Shown piece after piece: positions 7,326-13,034 of a stretch of 13,034 nucleotides of DNA. A program made the position numbers and the translations under genes. Under the pieces are notes generated by a model, which made no database searches, was not told the DNA's origin, and saw only the letters and a program-made list of their open reading frames with translations. The stretch spans positions 1 to 13,034 of the forward strand of contig CANGMO010000020.1 in NCBI GenBank assembly GCA_947454295.1, written 5' to 3'. This DNA is from Verrucomicrobiota bacterium (GTDB taxonomy: Bacteria > Verrucomicrobiota > Verrucomicrobiia > Limisphaerales > UBA9464). Each line of letters starts with the position of its first letter. Positions within the stretch are counted from its first letter, which is position 1.

Positions 7326-7748
7326 TCAGGAAGAAACCGGGGTGGGATTGATCCCGGTATTCACCAGGGTTTTGGCGGCGCCGATGGTCCCTGGTCGCAC
7401 GTCAGCGTGCACAGCACCGGCACCCGATGATGCCCCGACGGAAACCGCTTCCGCCGTTGCCACCGGAACCGAAGCGGACTTGCCCGAGCGGCGCTTCGGC
7501 ATTGGAACAAACACCACGGCCGCCCCGAGAAACATCAGGCCAATGGCCGCAAAATCGGAGGCGGTCCACTCCACCGAGGACGCCGCGGCGGTAGAAGCCG
7601 CGCGCTGGGTCGCCTTCCGGGTGCGAAGGTCCGGCGTCGCGGAATCCGCCGCAGACACACGGTACGGCACGGTCGCGAGAAGCGTCACGGCCAGCACCAC
7701 CATCAACGGCACCCGAATCTGTCGCATTTCTATTGGCTTGGCACCCAT
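7326..7748 (-). CDS. Small membrane protein with signal peptide and one further membrane segment, unknown function
   Basis: This 140-residue protein was not recognised. Its N-terminus is signal-like: a short basic n-region (RQIR), a hydrophobic core (about 14-27) and possible cleavage after VSA (residue 33). A Thr/Ala/Ser-rich stretch is followed by a second hydrophobic segment, DFAAIGLMFLGAAVVFVPMP (65-84), then KRRSGK and an Ala/Gly/Val-rich tail. This suggests a short extracytoplasmic segment, one anchor and a cytoplasmic tail. Met8 (7727) is an alternative start that would leave a tighter signal peptide. The gene is convergent with the MFS gene (20-bp gap) and divergent from the sigma-factor gene. 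A + strand frame overlapping this region shows no such organised features. A role cannot be assigned; the shared intergenic region hints at co-regulation with the sigma operon. Confidence 0.6.
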   Translation of the reverse strand: MGAKPIEMRQIRVPLMVVLAVTLLATVPYRVSAADSATPDLRTRKATQRAASTAAASSVEWTASDFAAIGLMFLGAAVVFVPMPKRRSGKSASVPVATAEAVSVGASSGAGAVHADVRPGTIGAAKTLVNTGINPTPVSS

Positions 7749-7998
7749 GTCGATTGGAGTTATCCGACCTTTGAGCTACACCCCGCAATCAGTCGAAATC
7801 CTCACCCGAGGTCCGGCTCGGCACTACGCACTTATCCGAGGAATCGCCATTCCTAGTACTTTTCCTGACCTTTTTTTTAATTTCCTAGTAAGCAGTAGCA
7901 AAAGGAAAGCCAAGTTCAACTTTTGGAAAGGATAGCGGATAGAACGAGGCGCCGAGAGAAAACTGCGAACCATTTCAGTCGCGGCGGCGTAACACCCC
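7749..7998. promoter_or_regulatory. Divergent regulatory region between the small membrane protein and the sigma operon
   Basis: This 250-bp gap is the most AT-rich stretch of the window, especially 7840-7945, and lies between divergently transcribed genes. It holds several short repeats: TTATCCGA at 7760-7767 and 7832-7839, TTCCTAGTA at 7850-7858 and 7882-7890, and GGATAG at 7930-7935 and 7937-7942. It also contains a run of eight T (7871-7878) and a small inverted repeat, AAGTTCAACTT (7912-7922). No convincing -35/-10 pair could be chosen on either strand. The repeats may be regulator sites or chance. Confidence 0.45.
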
Positions 7999-8589
7999 AT
8001 GTTCATGACCGGCACCTTGTCACCGACCGACGAGCAGGACATGTGGCGGGTGAAGCACGGCGGAGATCCCGACGCGTTTGCCTGCCTGGTCCGACGTTGG
8101 GAGCGCCCCATCCAGCGCCTCTGCGCGCGCATGACGGGGGACGTGCATCGCGGACAGGATCTAGCCCAGGACGCGTTTTCGAGGGTCTTCCTTCGCCGCC
8201 AAGAGTATCAGCCCGGGGGAAAATTCTCCACCTGGCTGTGGCGGATTGCGATCAACCTGTGCTTGGACGACCTGCGAAAACGTCAGCGGCGTCCCGAGGT
8301 AGCCTTGATTCGAGAATCCCCTGAGGACGCCCTTCCAATCGTCGAGACCCTCACCGATCCCGGACCGGGGCCAGACGAGACGCTTGCCGCGCTCGAACAA
8401 TCGGAACGGGTGCGACTCGCCCTGCAGCGTCTCCCCGATCACTACCGGTCGGTACTGATCTTTCGTCACTATGAAGGGCTGCGATGCTCCGAGATCGCCG
8501 AAGTTCTGGGGATTCCCGAGGGCACGGTGAAGTCGCGAATGAGCGAAGCATTGAGCCGCCTTTCGGTGCTCCTGCGTTCCCCAGTGTAA
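7999..8589 (+). CDS. ECF-type RNA polymerase sigma factor
   Basis: This is a 196-residue sigma-70 family protein containing only regions 2 and 4, as in extracytoplasmic function sigma factors. Region 2 covers about residues 25-98 and includes DLAQDAFSRVF (54-64) and the -10-binding FSTWLWRIAINLCLDDLRK. A variable acidic/Pro-rich linker follows (about 99-132). Region 4 covers about 135-193 with LPDHYRSVLIFRHYEGL and the helix-turn-helix RCSEIAEVLGIPEGTVKSR that reads -35 elements. It would direct RNA polymerase to a dedicated regulon. A putative anti-sigma factor begins 22 bp after the stop, the standard arrangement for membrane-controlled ECF factors. ATG 8005 (Met3) is an equally possible start. 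Autoregulation is usual for the family but no promoter could be pinned down here. Confidence 0.92.
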   Translation: MFMTGTLSPTDEQDMWRVKHGGDPDAFACLVRRWERPIQRLCARMTGDVHRGQDLAQDAFSRVFLRRQEYQPGGKFSTWLWRIAINLCLDDLRKRQRRPEVALIRESPEDALPIVETLTDPGPGPDETLAALEQSERVRLALQRLPDHYRSVLIFRHYEGLRCSEIAEVLGIPEGTVKSRMSEALSRLSVLLRSPV

Positions 8590-8611
8590 CCCTTTTCCCG
8601 AGTTGAATCTC

Positions 8612-9295
8612 ATGAACCATCCCACACCGGAAACCTGGGTCGAGTACCTGTATGGCGAGCTTTCGGCGGCTGCCGAGGCAGAGTGCCGTCAACACCTGGA
8701 GGCGTGTCCGGAATGCCGGGGCCGCGTCGGCGAATGGAAAGCCACCCAGCGTCTGCTCGACGCGGATCGAGCAACGCTGTCGCCACGCGCGGTGGCAACC
8801 TCCCCGCGGCCATTTGCCTGGATGCAGACCAACCTCCCGTGGGCTGCGGCGATCGCAATTCTGCTCGGGCTTGGCTTCGTTGGAGGGCGTCTCTCCGGTC
8901 CCTCGCGTCGCGAGCTGCAGGCCGAACTGATCCGAACTCGCGAGGAACTCCGCACGGAGTTCGAGAACCGTCAGTCGGAAGCCCTTCGATCCACCGCCGC
9001 CGCAGCGGCCACCGCCAACTCCGAGGAGACCCGCCAGTTCCTCAACGCATTTGCCGGTCAGCTGCAGGCCGCCCGGATCGCGGATCGTCGGGATTTCCTT
9101 CAGGCCATTCGTGCGCTCGACGAACAGCATCAGGTGGATCTGGGCGTGCTGCGCAGCGATCTCGGCCACCTGGCACGCACCACCGGCAGCGGCTTCCGCC
9201 AGGCGGAATCGCAATTCAATCTCATCGCTTCACAACTGCCTGCCGAACCCGCCGTCAGCCCGTCGCCGTCGCGCGGTCCCGTCCCCGTTCCCTAA
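8612..9295 (+). CDS. Membrane-anchored zinc-finger anti-sigma factor with coiled-coil extracytoplasmic tail
   Basis: This is a 227-residue protein. The N-terminus is a zf-HC2/ZAS-like anti-sigma domain: WVEYLYGELSAAAEAECRQH leads into the signature H28-x3-C32-x2-C35, with Cys25 nearby. One membrane helix lies at about 76-92. Beyond it is a charged, Gln/Glu/Arg/Ala-rich region (about 98-205) with strong helical and coiled-coil character, ending in a Pro/Ser-rich tail. The cytoplasmic zinc domain would hold the sigma factor encoded just upstream, and the outer part would sense an envelope signal. ATG 8612 is chosen over TTG 8603, which would add only three residues. The long coiled coil suggests oligomerisation or contact with another envelope protein; the next gene product is an obvious candidate partner. 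Confidence 0.85.
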   Translation: MNHPTPETWVEYLYGELSAAAEAECRQHLEACPECRGRVGEWKATQRLLDADRATLSPRAVATSPRPFAWMQTNLPWAAAIAILLGLGFVGGRLSGPSRRELQAELIRTREELRTEFENRQSEALRSTAAAAATANSEETRQFLNAFAGQLQAARIADRRDFLQAIRALDEQHQVDLGVLRSDLGHLARTTGSGFRQAESQFNLIASQLPAEPAVSPSPSRGPVPVP

Positions 9296-9326
9296 CCGCA
9301 GCGTCCGTCATTCCCTTCCCGATACC

Positions 9327-10391
9327 ATGACTCCCACCTCACGCACCGCGTCTCCCAAGGCTTCCCATAGCGCCACCTGTCGTCGCGTCGCATTCGCGTT
9401 GATCCTTGGTGCATCCAGCCTCGCGTCCTGCTCCCTTCGAGCCCAGTCCGGTGGCGGCGCCGCGGCCGACCCGGCTGCCGCCTCCGGAGGATCCACCGAA
9501 GCGCAGGTGCAGGCCGGTGCCGAACGCATTCACCGTGAACTCGCACGGGTCGGCGCGTCGGTCGCCCAGGCTTTCGGCTCGGCCCGCCGCGAGGTGGGAC
9601 GCGCGCACCTCAGCTTTCAGGGAGCCTCCAGTCTCCGGACGCTGGTGATCCCTCGCCCCGATGCCACCGAGGATCAGCTCGCCGAAACCCGTGAGCAGCT
9701 GACCATCATGTCACGGATCCTCGTCAAGGCCGCCGACCCGGAGTCCACCGGGCGCGGGGCATTCCGATTCCACCTGGCCGGGCTGGACTTCAATGCCGGC
9801 ACCGACCTCGACGCCATGGCGCTCGATGGCTACGGAGCTTTGTTCCAGGTCTCCGTCGACTTTCCCCTGATCGAAATCGCCAAAGCCGCGGAAAAGAAGG
9901 CCCCCGCGCCCGCCGACAAGGACGCCACCTGGGAACGAACCCGGCGGGAACTGGCCGGCGGACCTGCAGAGGATCTCCTCGATGACAACGAGGCCGAGGG
10001 CGTCAATGCACCGCCGTTCGACGCCGAACGCGTCGCCAGCCTGCGCAAACGGCTCATCGATTCCCTGCGTCACGCCGCCAATCTCAAGTTCCTCCACGAG
10101 GGCGCCGAACGGGTTACCGTCGTTGTCACGGGGCGCAGCCCGTCACTCAATCATGCCGGAATCCGGGTCAGCGGAAGCTCCACCGTTCAGGCCAACGTGG
10201 TGGGCTACGTGAAGGACCTAAATGGCGTGCAGGTTGTGGATCTGAATGGCGGTCGACGCATGCAGCAGCTCACGCTCACAGCGCGAAAGGGCGACATCGA
10301 TGCCTTTGCAGCCGGTCGTCTCAGCGTCGAGGAGTTTACCCGCAAGGTCGTTGTCACCACGCAACCACGTCTGGTGACGCCGAAGCCCTGA
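9327..10391 (+). CDS. Putative lipoprotein of unknown function in the ECF sigma operon
   Basis: This 354-residue protein has no family I recognise. The N-terminus has a basic region (CRR), a hydrophobic core (about 21-34) and a lipobox-like LASC (32-35), so it may be lipidated at Cys35. Cleavage by signal peptidase I a few residues later is the alternative. A Gly/Ala/Ser linker, a helical segment (about 57-95) and a mixed central region (100-185) follow. Next comes a charged Lys/Glu/Asp-rich stretch (186-240), then a beta-rich C-terminal part (about 260-345) with ERVTVVVTGR, VVGYVKDLNGVQVVDLNGG and QQLTLTARKGDIDAF. It has no catalytic signature. ATG 9327 is the start just before the signal sequence; the frame is open further upstream but overlaps the anti-sigma gene. 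The 31-bp gap suggests co-transcription and a role as sensor, partner or effector. Confidence 0.7.
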   Translation: MTPTSRTASPKASHSATCRRVAFALILGASSLASCSLRAQSGGGAAADPAAASGGSTEAQVQAGAERIHRELARVGASVAQAFGSARREVGRAHLSFQGASSLRTLVIPRPDATEDQLAETREQLTIMSRILVKAADPESTGRGAFRFHLAGLDFNAGTDLDAMALDGYGALFQVSVDFPLIEIAKAAEKKAPAPADKDATWERTRRELAGGPAEDLLDDNEAEGVNAPPFDAERVASLRKRLIDSLRHAANLKFLHEGAERVTVVVTGRSPSLNHAGIRVSGSSTVQANVVGYVKDLNGVQVVDLNGGRRMQQLTLTARKGDIDAFAAGRLSVEEFTRKVVVTTQPRLVTPKP

Positions 10392-10473
10392 AGGAGAAAG
10401 TCGACCGCTGGAGGACGCAGCGCCACAGGGGCTGAGTCCCGGGATTTTGGACAATTCCGGTTCCACACGATTG

Positions 10474-10501
10474 GCGCGGGGCGTTAGGTTGCGCCCCGCG
10501 C
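10474..10501 (+). promoter_or_regulatory. Perfect 10-bp GC hairpin abutting the start codon of the HAD-NUDIX gene
   Basis: GCGCGGGGCG (10474-10483) pairs perfectly with CGCCCCGCGC (10492-10501) across an 8-nt loop (TTAGGTTG). The last stem base is immediately followed by the ATG at 10502. No T-run follows, so it is not a standard terminator. It occupies the whole ribosome-binding region and could be a translational switch, a regulator-binding palindrome, or a terminator of the preceding operon. Confidence 0.6.
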
Positions 10502-11581
10502 ATGATCCGGAACGTGATCTTTGATTGGTCGGGAACGCTGGTGGACGATCTGCCGGCAGTGTGGGAGGCGAGCAACCACGTCTTTCGGAAGGCCGGAGTC
10601 ACGCCGCTGACGCTCGAGGAATTCCGCACCGAATTCCGTCTGCCGTATCGCGGGTTCTACGACAAATTCGTCCCACACGTTCCGCTCAATGAATTGGAAG
10701 TCTGGTTCCACGCACGCTTTCGCGAATGCCAGGACTCCGTGGTCGCCCTGCCCCACGCGCGCGAGTTTCTCAACTTCTGCCGACAAAGCGGCTACCGCAC
10801 GTTCCTGCTGAGCACCGTGCATCCGATGCACTACGACCGGCAGGCCGAGGCCACCGGACTGGGCGGCTTCCTGGACCGCACCTACACCGGCGTGGATGAC
10901 AAGCGGACCCGCATCACCGCGATTCTCGAGGAAAACCAGCTCGACCCGGAGGAAACGGTGTTCATCGGCGACATGGAGCACGACGTCGAAACGGCGCGCC
11001 ATGGCGGTATCCGCAGCGTCGCGGTGCTGACCGGCTACAATTCCCTGCCCCAGCTGCGCGCCGCCTCGCCCACCGTGATCGTCGAGCACCTCGGCGAGCT
11101 TCGGCATCGACTGGTGGAATACGGCCACCGCCTGACCGTGGATGAAGCGAATGAGCGCCCGGCGTCGCATCGTCCGGTGGCGACGGTCGGAGCACTTATC
11201 TTCAACGAAGCCGGCGAGGTGCTCATGGTTCGCACCCGCAAATGGTCCGGACTCTGGGGAATTCCCGGCGGAAAGATTGAGTGGGGCGAAACCAGTGAAG
11301 ACGCGCTTCGACGGGAGCTGATGGAGGAAACCGGCCTCGAGATCGAGGACATCCGGTTCATCCTGGTCCAGGACGCCATTCACCCGCCGGAGTTCTATCG
11401 GCCCGCGCATTTCCTGCTGCTCAACTACACCTGCGTGGCCCGGGGGGCCCAGCCGGTGAAACTAAACGACGAGGCCCAGGATTTCCGCTGGTTGACCGTG
11501 GAAGCCGCGTTTGCCCTCGACCTGAATCAGCCCACGCGACGCCTGCTGGAGGCCGTCCATCCGCCGCTGCCGGCCGCCTGA
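10502..11581 (+). CDS. HAD phosphatase-like domain fused to NUDIX hydrolase
   Basis: This is a 359-residue two-domain protein. Residues 1-205 form a haloacid dehalogenase (HAD) domain. Motif I is FDWSGTLVDD with nucleophile D8, a helical cap lies at about 17-85, motif II is LLST (S104), the motif III lysine is probably K134, and motif IV is GDMEHD (D157, D161). Position D+2 of motif I, normally the general acid/base Asp, is Ser10. Residues about 224-355 form a NUDIX domain with a perfect Nudix box: G257-x5-E263-x7-R271-E272-L-x-E275-E276-x-G278-L. NUDIX enzymes split pyrophosphate bonds and HAD enzymes usually remove a phosphate. folB starts 14 bp later. I infer a possible role in dephosphorylating dihydroneopterin triphosphate; a nucleotide- or sugar-nucleotide-processing role is the alternative. 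No in-frame ATG, GTG or TTG lies between the preceding stop codon (10433) and ATG 10502, so this start is firm. Confidence 0.88.
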   Translation: MIRNVIFDWSGTLVDDLPAVWEASNHVFRKAGVTPLTLEEFRTEFRLPYRGFYDKFVPHVPLNELEVWFHARFRECQDSVVALPHAREFLNFCRQSGYRTFLLSTVHPMHYDRQAEATGLGGFLDRTYTGVDDKRTRITAILEENQLDPEETVFIGDMEHDVETARHGGIRSVAVLTGYNSLPQLRAASPTVIVEHLGELRHRLVEYGHRLTVDEANERPASHRPVATVGALIFNEAGEVLMVRTRKWSGLWGIPGGKIEWGETSEDALRRELMEETGLEIEDIRFILVQDAIHPPEFYRPAHFLLLNYTCVARGAQPVKLNDEAQDFRWLTVEAAFALDLNQPTRRLLEAVHPPLPAA

Positions 11582-11595
11582 ATCCCACGCCCACC

Positions 11596-11943
11596 ATGGA
11601 CACCATCGTCATCCGCGAACTCGAGGTCCGCTATCACGTCGGGGTGCCCGATGAGGAACGGGTCCGGCCGCAGCGACTGCTGATCTCCCTGGAACTCGAT
11701 ACGGACTTCAGCCGGTGCGCCCCCATGGACGACATCGACGCCACCATCAACTATTTCAGCGTGACCCGCCGGCTGCTGGCCTTCGGGGAGGGACGTAGCT
11801 GGAAGCTGATCGAACGGCTTGCGGTCGATGTCGCGGAGATGGTGTTGCGCGACTTCAAACCCGCCGCCGTGCGGGTCGAAGTGCAGAAATTCATCCTGCC
11901 CGAAACGCGTCACGTGGCGGTCCGGGTGGAACGTCGGGCATGA
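11596..11943 (+). CDS. folB: Dihydroneopterin aldolase
   Basis: This is a 115-residue, normal-length FolB. It converts 7,8-dihydroneopterin to 6-hydroxymethyl-7,8-dihydropterin and glycolaldehyde in tetrahydrofolate synthesis, in the cytoplasm, usually as an octamer. The family pattern is clear: VGVPDEERVRPQRLLISLEL near the N-terminus with active-site Glu (E20/E21), DDIDATINYFSV with Tyr53, WKLIERLA with pterin-anchoring Glu73, and VQKFILP with the catalytic Lys98. The usual Y-G-V before the first Glu is here H-V-G-V, a minor variation. It follows the HAD-NUDIX gene by 14 bp and is almost certainly co-transcribed with it. The other folate genes (folE, folK, folP) are not in the window. Confidence 0.92.
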   Translation: MDTIVIRELEVRYHVGVPDEERVRPQRLLISLELDTDFSRCAPMDDIDATINYFSVTRRLLAFGEGRSWKLIERLAVDVAEMVLRDFKPAAVRVEVQKFILPETRHVAVRVERRA

Positions 11944-11946
11944 CGC

Positions 11947-11969
11947 GCGCCGGCGCAGACCGCCGGCGC
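11947..11969. terminator. GC hairpin between convergent folB and the M42 peptidase gene
   Basis: GCGCCGGCG (11947-11955) pairs perfectly with CGCCGGCGC (11961-11969) across a 5-nt loop, filling most of the 37-bp gap between two convergent stop codons. Its position suggests a shared terminator for both directions. Neither strand has a T-run behind it, so the mechanism is unclear. Confidence 0.5.
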
Positions 11970-11980
11970 CGCGATTCGGT

Positions 11981-13034
11981 TCAGATCTTCACCTTGAACT
12001 GCTCCCCTGCGACGAGGCTGACGACGAACTCGGCCATGAGCTGCGGAATCTTCTCGAGGTCCTTGAGCGAGATCATCTCAACCGGCGAGTGCATGTAGCG
12101 GTCCGGAAGGCTGATCAAGGCGCTCGGAATACCGCCGCGGGTCCAGAAGATGACATCCGTATCCGTGCCGCTGCTGGCGCTCATGGCCTCGTGCTGCAGC
12201 GGAATGCCGCTGGCCGCCGCGACGGCCTCGAGCCGCGCCACAATGGACGGATGATTGCAACCGCCGTGGGTCAGCGCGGGGCCGGCCCCGAGGCGGATGT
12301 CCCCATGCTGGCGCTGATCGACCGTGGGATAGTCCGTGGCGTGGGTCACGTCGACCACCAGGGCGATGTCAGGCTTGAGGGAATAGGCGATTTGGCGCGC
12401 CCCGAGCAAACCCACCTCCTCCTGGACGTTGGACACCGCATTTACTTCCGCGGCAAAGCCACCTGGGCGCTCCTTCAGCAGCCGCAGCGTTTCCGCAACC
12501 GCCCAGGTGCCGATGCGATTGTCGAACGCACGCGCCACGGCCAGGTCTCCGCGCAGCATTTCGAATCGATCGTTGAGGGTAATCGGATCCCCGATGCGAA
12601 CCAGGCGCAGGGCCTCTTCGCGGCTGCTGGCACCAATGTCGAGGAACAGGTCGTGAATCTTGGGGGCCTTCTGGTCGCCGTCGCCCTTCGTGAGATGCGG
12701 GGCCACGTTGCCCACCACCGCGAGAACCGGGCCGGTGCGGGTGTGGATGGTCACCCGCTGGGCCTTGGTGATCGCCGGATCCACCCCGCCCATTCGACGG
12801 ACGTGGATAAACCCGTCGGAGGTGACGAAATTCACCGCCATCGCGATTTCGTCGGCATGGGCCGCAAGCATCACGCGGGGCGATCCCCCCTTGTTGGCCA
12901 CCGCCACGCAATTGCCATAGGCGTCGGAATAGGTTTCCGACGCAAACGCAGAAACGTAATCGAGCCAAACCCGCTGTCCGCGGGTTTCGTGGCCGGTAGG
13001 GCTGGGGGTGTTGACGAGGGTCTCGAGAAACTGA
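11981..13034 (-). CDS. M42 family metallo-aminopeptidase (5' end outside window)
   Basis: 350 residues are visible. The frame is open to the right edge, so the start lies outside; a GTG at 12907 is internal, because conserved family sequence (LVNTPSPTGHE, DAYGNCVAV) precedes it. The M42/TET co-catalytic metal site is complete: H59 and D61 (AAHADEIAM), bridging D171 (AFDNRIGTW), catalytic E205 and metal ligand E206 (VQEEVGLLGA), D228 (VVDVTHATD) and H315 (RYMHSPVEMI), numbered from the first visible residue. These enzymes are cytosolic, usually dodecameric two-metal aminopeptidases that trim peptides; some members are glucanase-like in name only. Substrate preference (glutamyl, leucyl or other) cannot be read here. 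The gene converges on folB and has no evident functional link to it. Confidence 0.92.
   Translation of the reverse strand, partial: QFLETLVNTPSPTGHETRGQRVWLDYVSAFASETYSDAYGNCVAVANKGGSPRVMLAAHADEIAMAVNFVTSDGFIHVRRMGGVDPAITKAQRVTIHTRTGPVLAVVGNVAPHLTKGDGDQKAPKIHDLFLDIGASSREEALRLVRIGDPITLNDRFEMLRGDLAVARAFDNRIGTWAVAETLRLLKERPGGFAAEVNAVSNVQEEVGLLGARQIAYSLKPDIALVVDVTHATDYPTVDQRQHGDIRLGAGPALTHGGCNHPSIVARLEAVAAASGIPLQHEAMSASSGTDTDVIFWTRGGIPSALISLPDRYMHSPVEMISLKDLEKIPQLMAEFVVSLVAGEQFKVKI

Noticed and set aside
7871..7878. T8 run as part of an intrinsic terminator
   Set aside because: No stable GC stem directly precedes it on the + strand; nearby complementary pieces are 5-6 bp A/T-rich with long loops, and no gene ends here.
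7342..7935. Open frame of 197 codons on the + strand overlapping the small membrane protein
   Set aside because: It has no signal, domain or plausible leader and runs into the AT-rich intergenic region; the - strand frame has an organised signal peptide and membrane segment.
8351..9214. Open frame of 287 codons on the - strand across the sigma/anti-sigma junction
   Set aside because: Both + strand genes have clear domains; this frame has none and runs across two genes.
9051..9326. Upstream extension of the lipoprotein frame
   Set aside because: It lies inside the anti-sigma gene in another frame; ATG 9327 directly precedes a signal peptide with a lipobox.
12905..12907. GTG as the start of the M42 peptidase
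   Set aside because: Conserved M42 sequence (PSPTGHE, DAYGN) continues upstream to the window edge, so the gene is truncated by the window, not started here.
1..13034. tRNA, rRNA, CRISPR, transposon or prophage signatures
   Set aside because: None seen: no cloverleaf-like segments, no regularly spaced repeats, no transposase or integrase motifs, and no long terminal inverted repeats.

Overview
The window is GC-rich bacterial DNA with tightly packed genes. Most start codons follow C/T-rich leaders and have no clear Shine-Dalgarno sequence. The gene set and this leader style would fit a Verrucomicrobiota-like Gram-negative bacterium. That placement is inference; only the Gram-negative envelope is well supported, by a TolC-type outer-membrane protein, a periplasmic adaptor and a putative lipoprotein.

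Layout. (1) 1-595: the C-terminal part of a CPA2-type cation:proton antiporter, cut by the left edge. (2) 697-5904: a TetR/CecR-type repressor followed by a complete tripartite exporter. This comprises an FtsX/DevC-type permease, an ABC ATPase, an HlyD-type adaptor and a TolC-like outer-membrane channel, all on the + strand with short gaps. An 18-bp near-palindrome lies just upstream of the repressor start, next to a TTGACA box, and looks like an operator. (3) 6013-7305: a drug:H+ antiporter-type MFS exporter, separated from the channel gene by two tandem 7-bp hairpins. (4) 7326-7748 (- strand): a small membrane protein of unknown function. Its 5' end faces, across a 250-bp AT-richer intergenic region, the next operon. 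(5) 7999-10391: an ECF sigma factor, a membrane-anchored zinc-finger anti-sigma factor with a long extracytoplasmic coiled-coil tail, and a putative lipoprotein of unknown function. This looks like an envelope-sensing regulatory unit. (6) 10502-11943: a HAD-NUDIX fusion protein and, 14 bp later, folB. (7) 11981-13034 (- strand): an M42 metallopeptidase cut by the right edge, convergent with folB across a GC hairpin.

How the genes may work together. The repressor probably controls its own operon and the exporter, which would pump an unknown small molecule or lipid across both membranes. The most interesting pairing is HAD-NUDIX with folB. Folate synthesis needs a Nudix pyrophosphohydrolase and then a phosphomonoesterase between GTP cyclohydrolase I and FolB, and the second enzyme is rarely assigned to a dedicated gene. 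A single protein carrying both fold types directly ahead of folB is a candidate for both missing steps. The HAD domain has Ser in place of its second catalytic Asp, which weakens or modifies that idea. No rRNA, tRNA, CRISPR array, transposase or other mobile element was seen.
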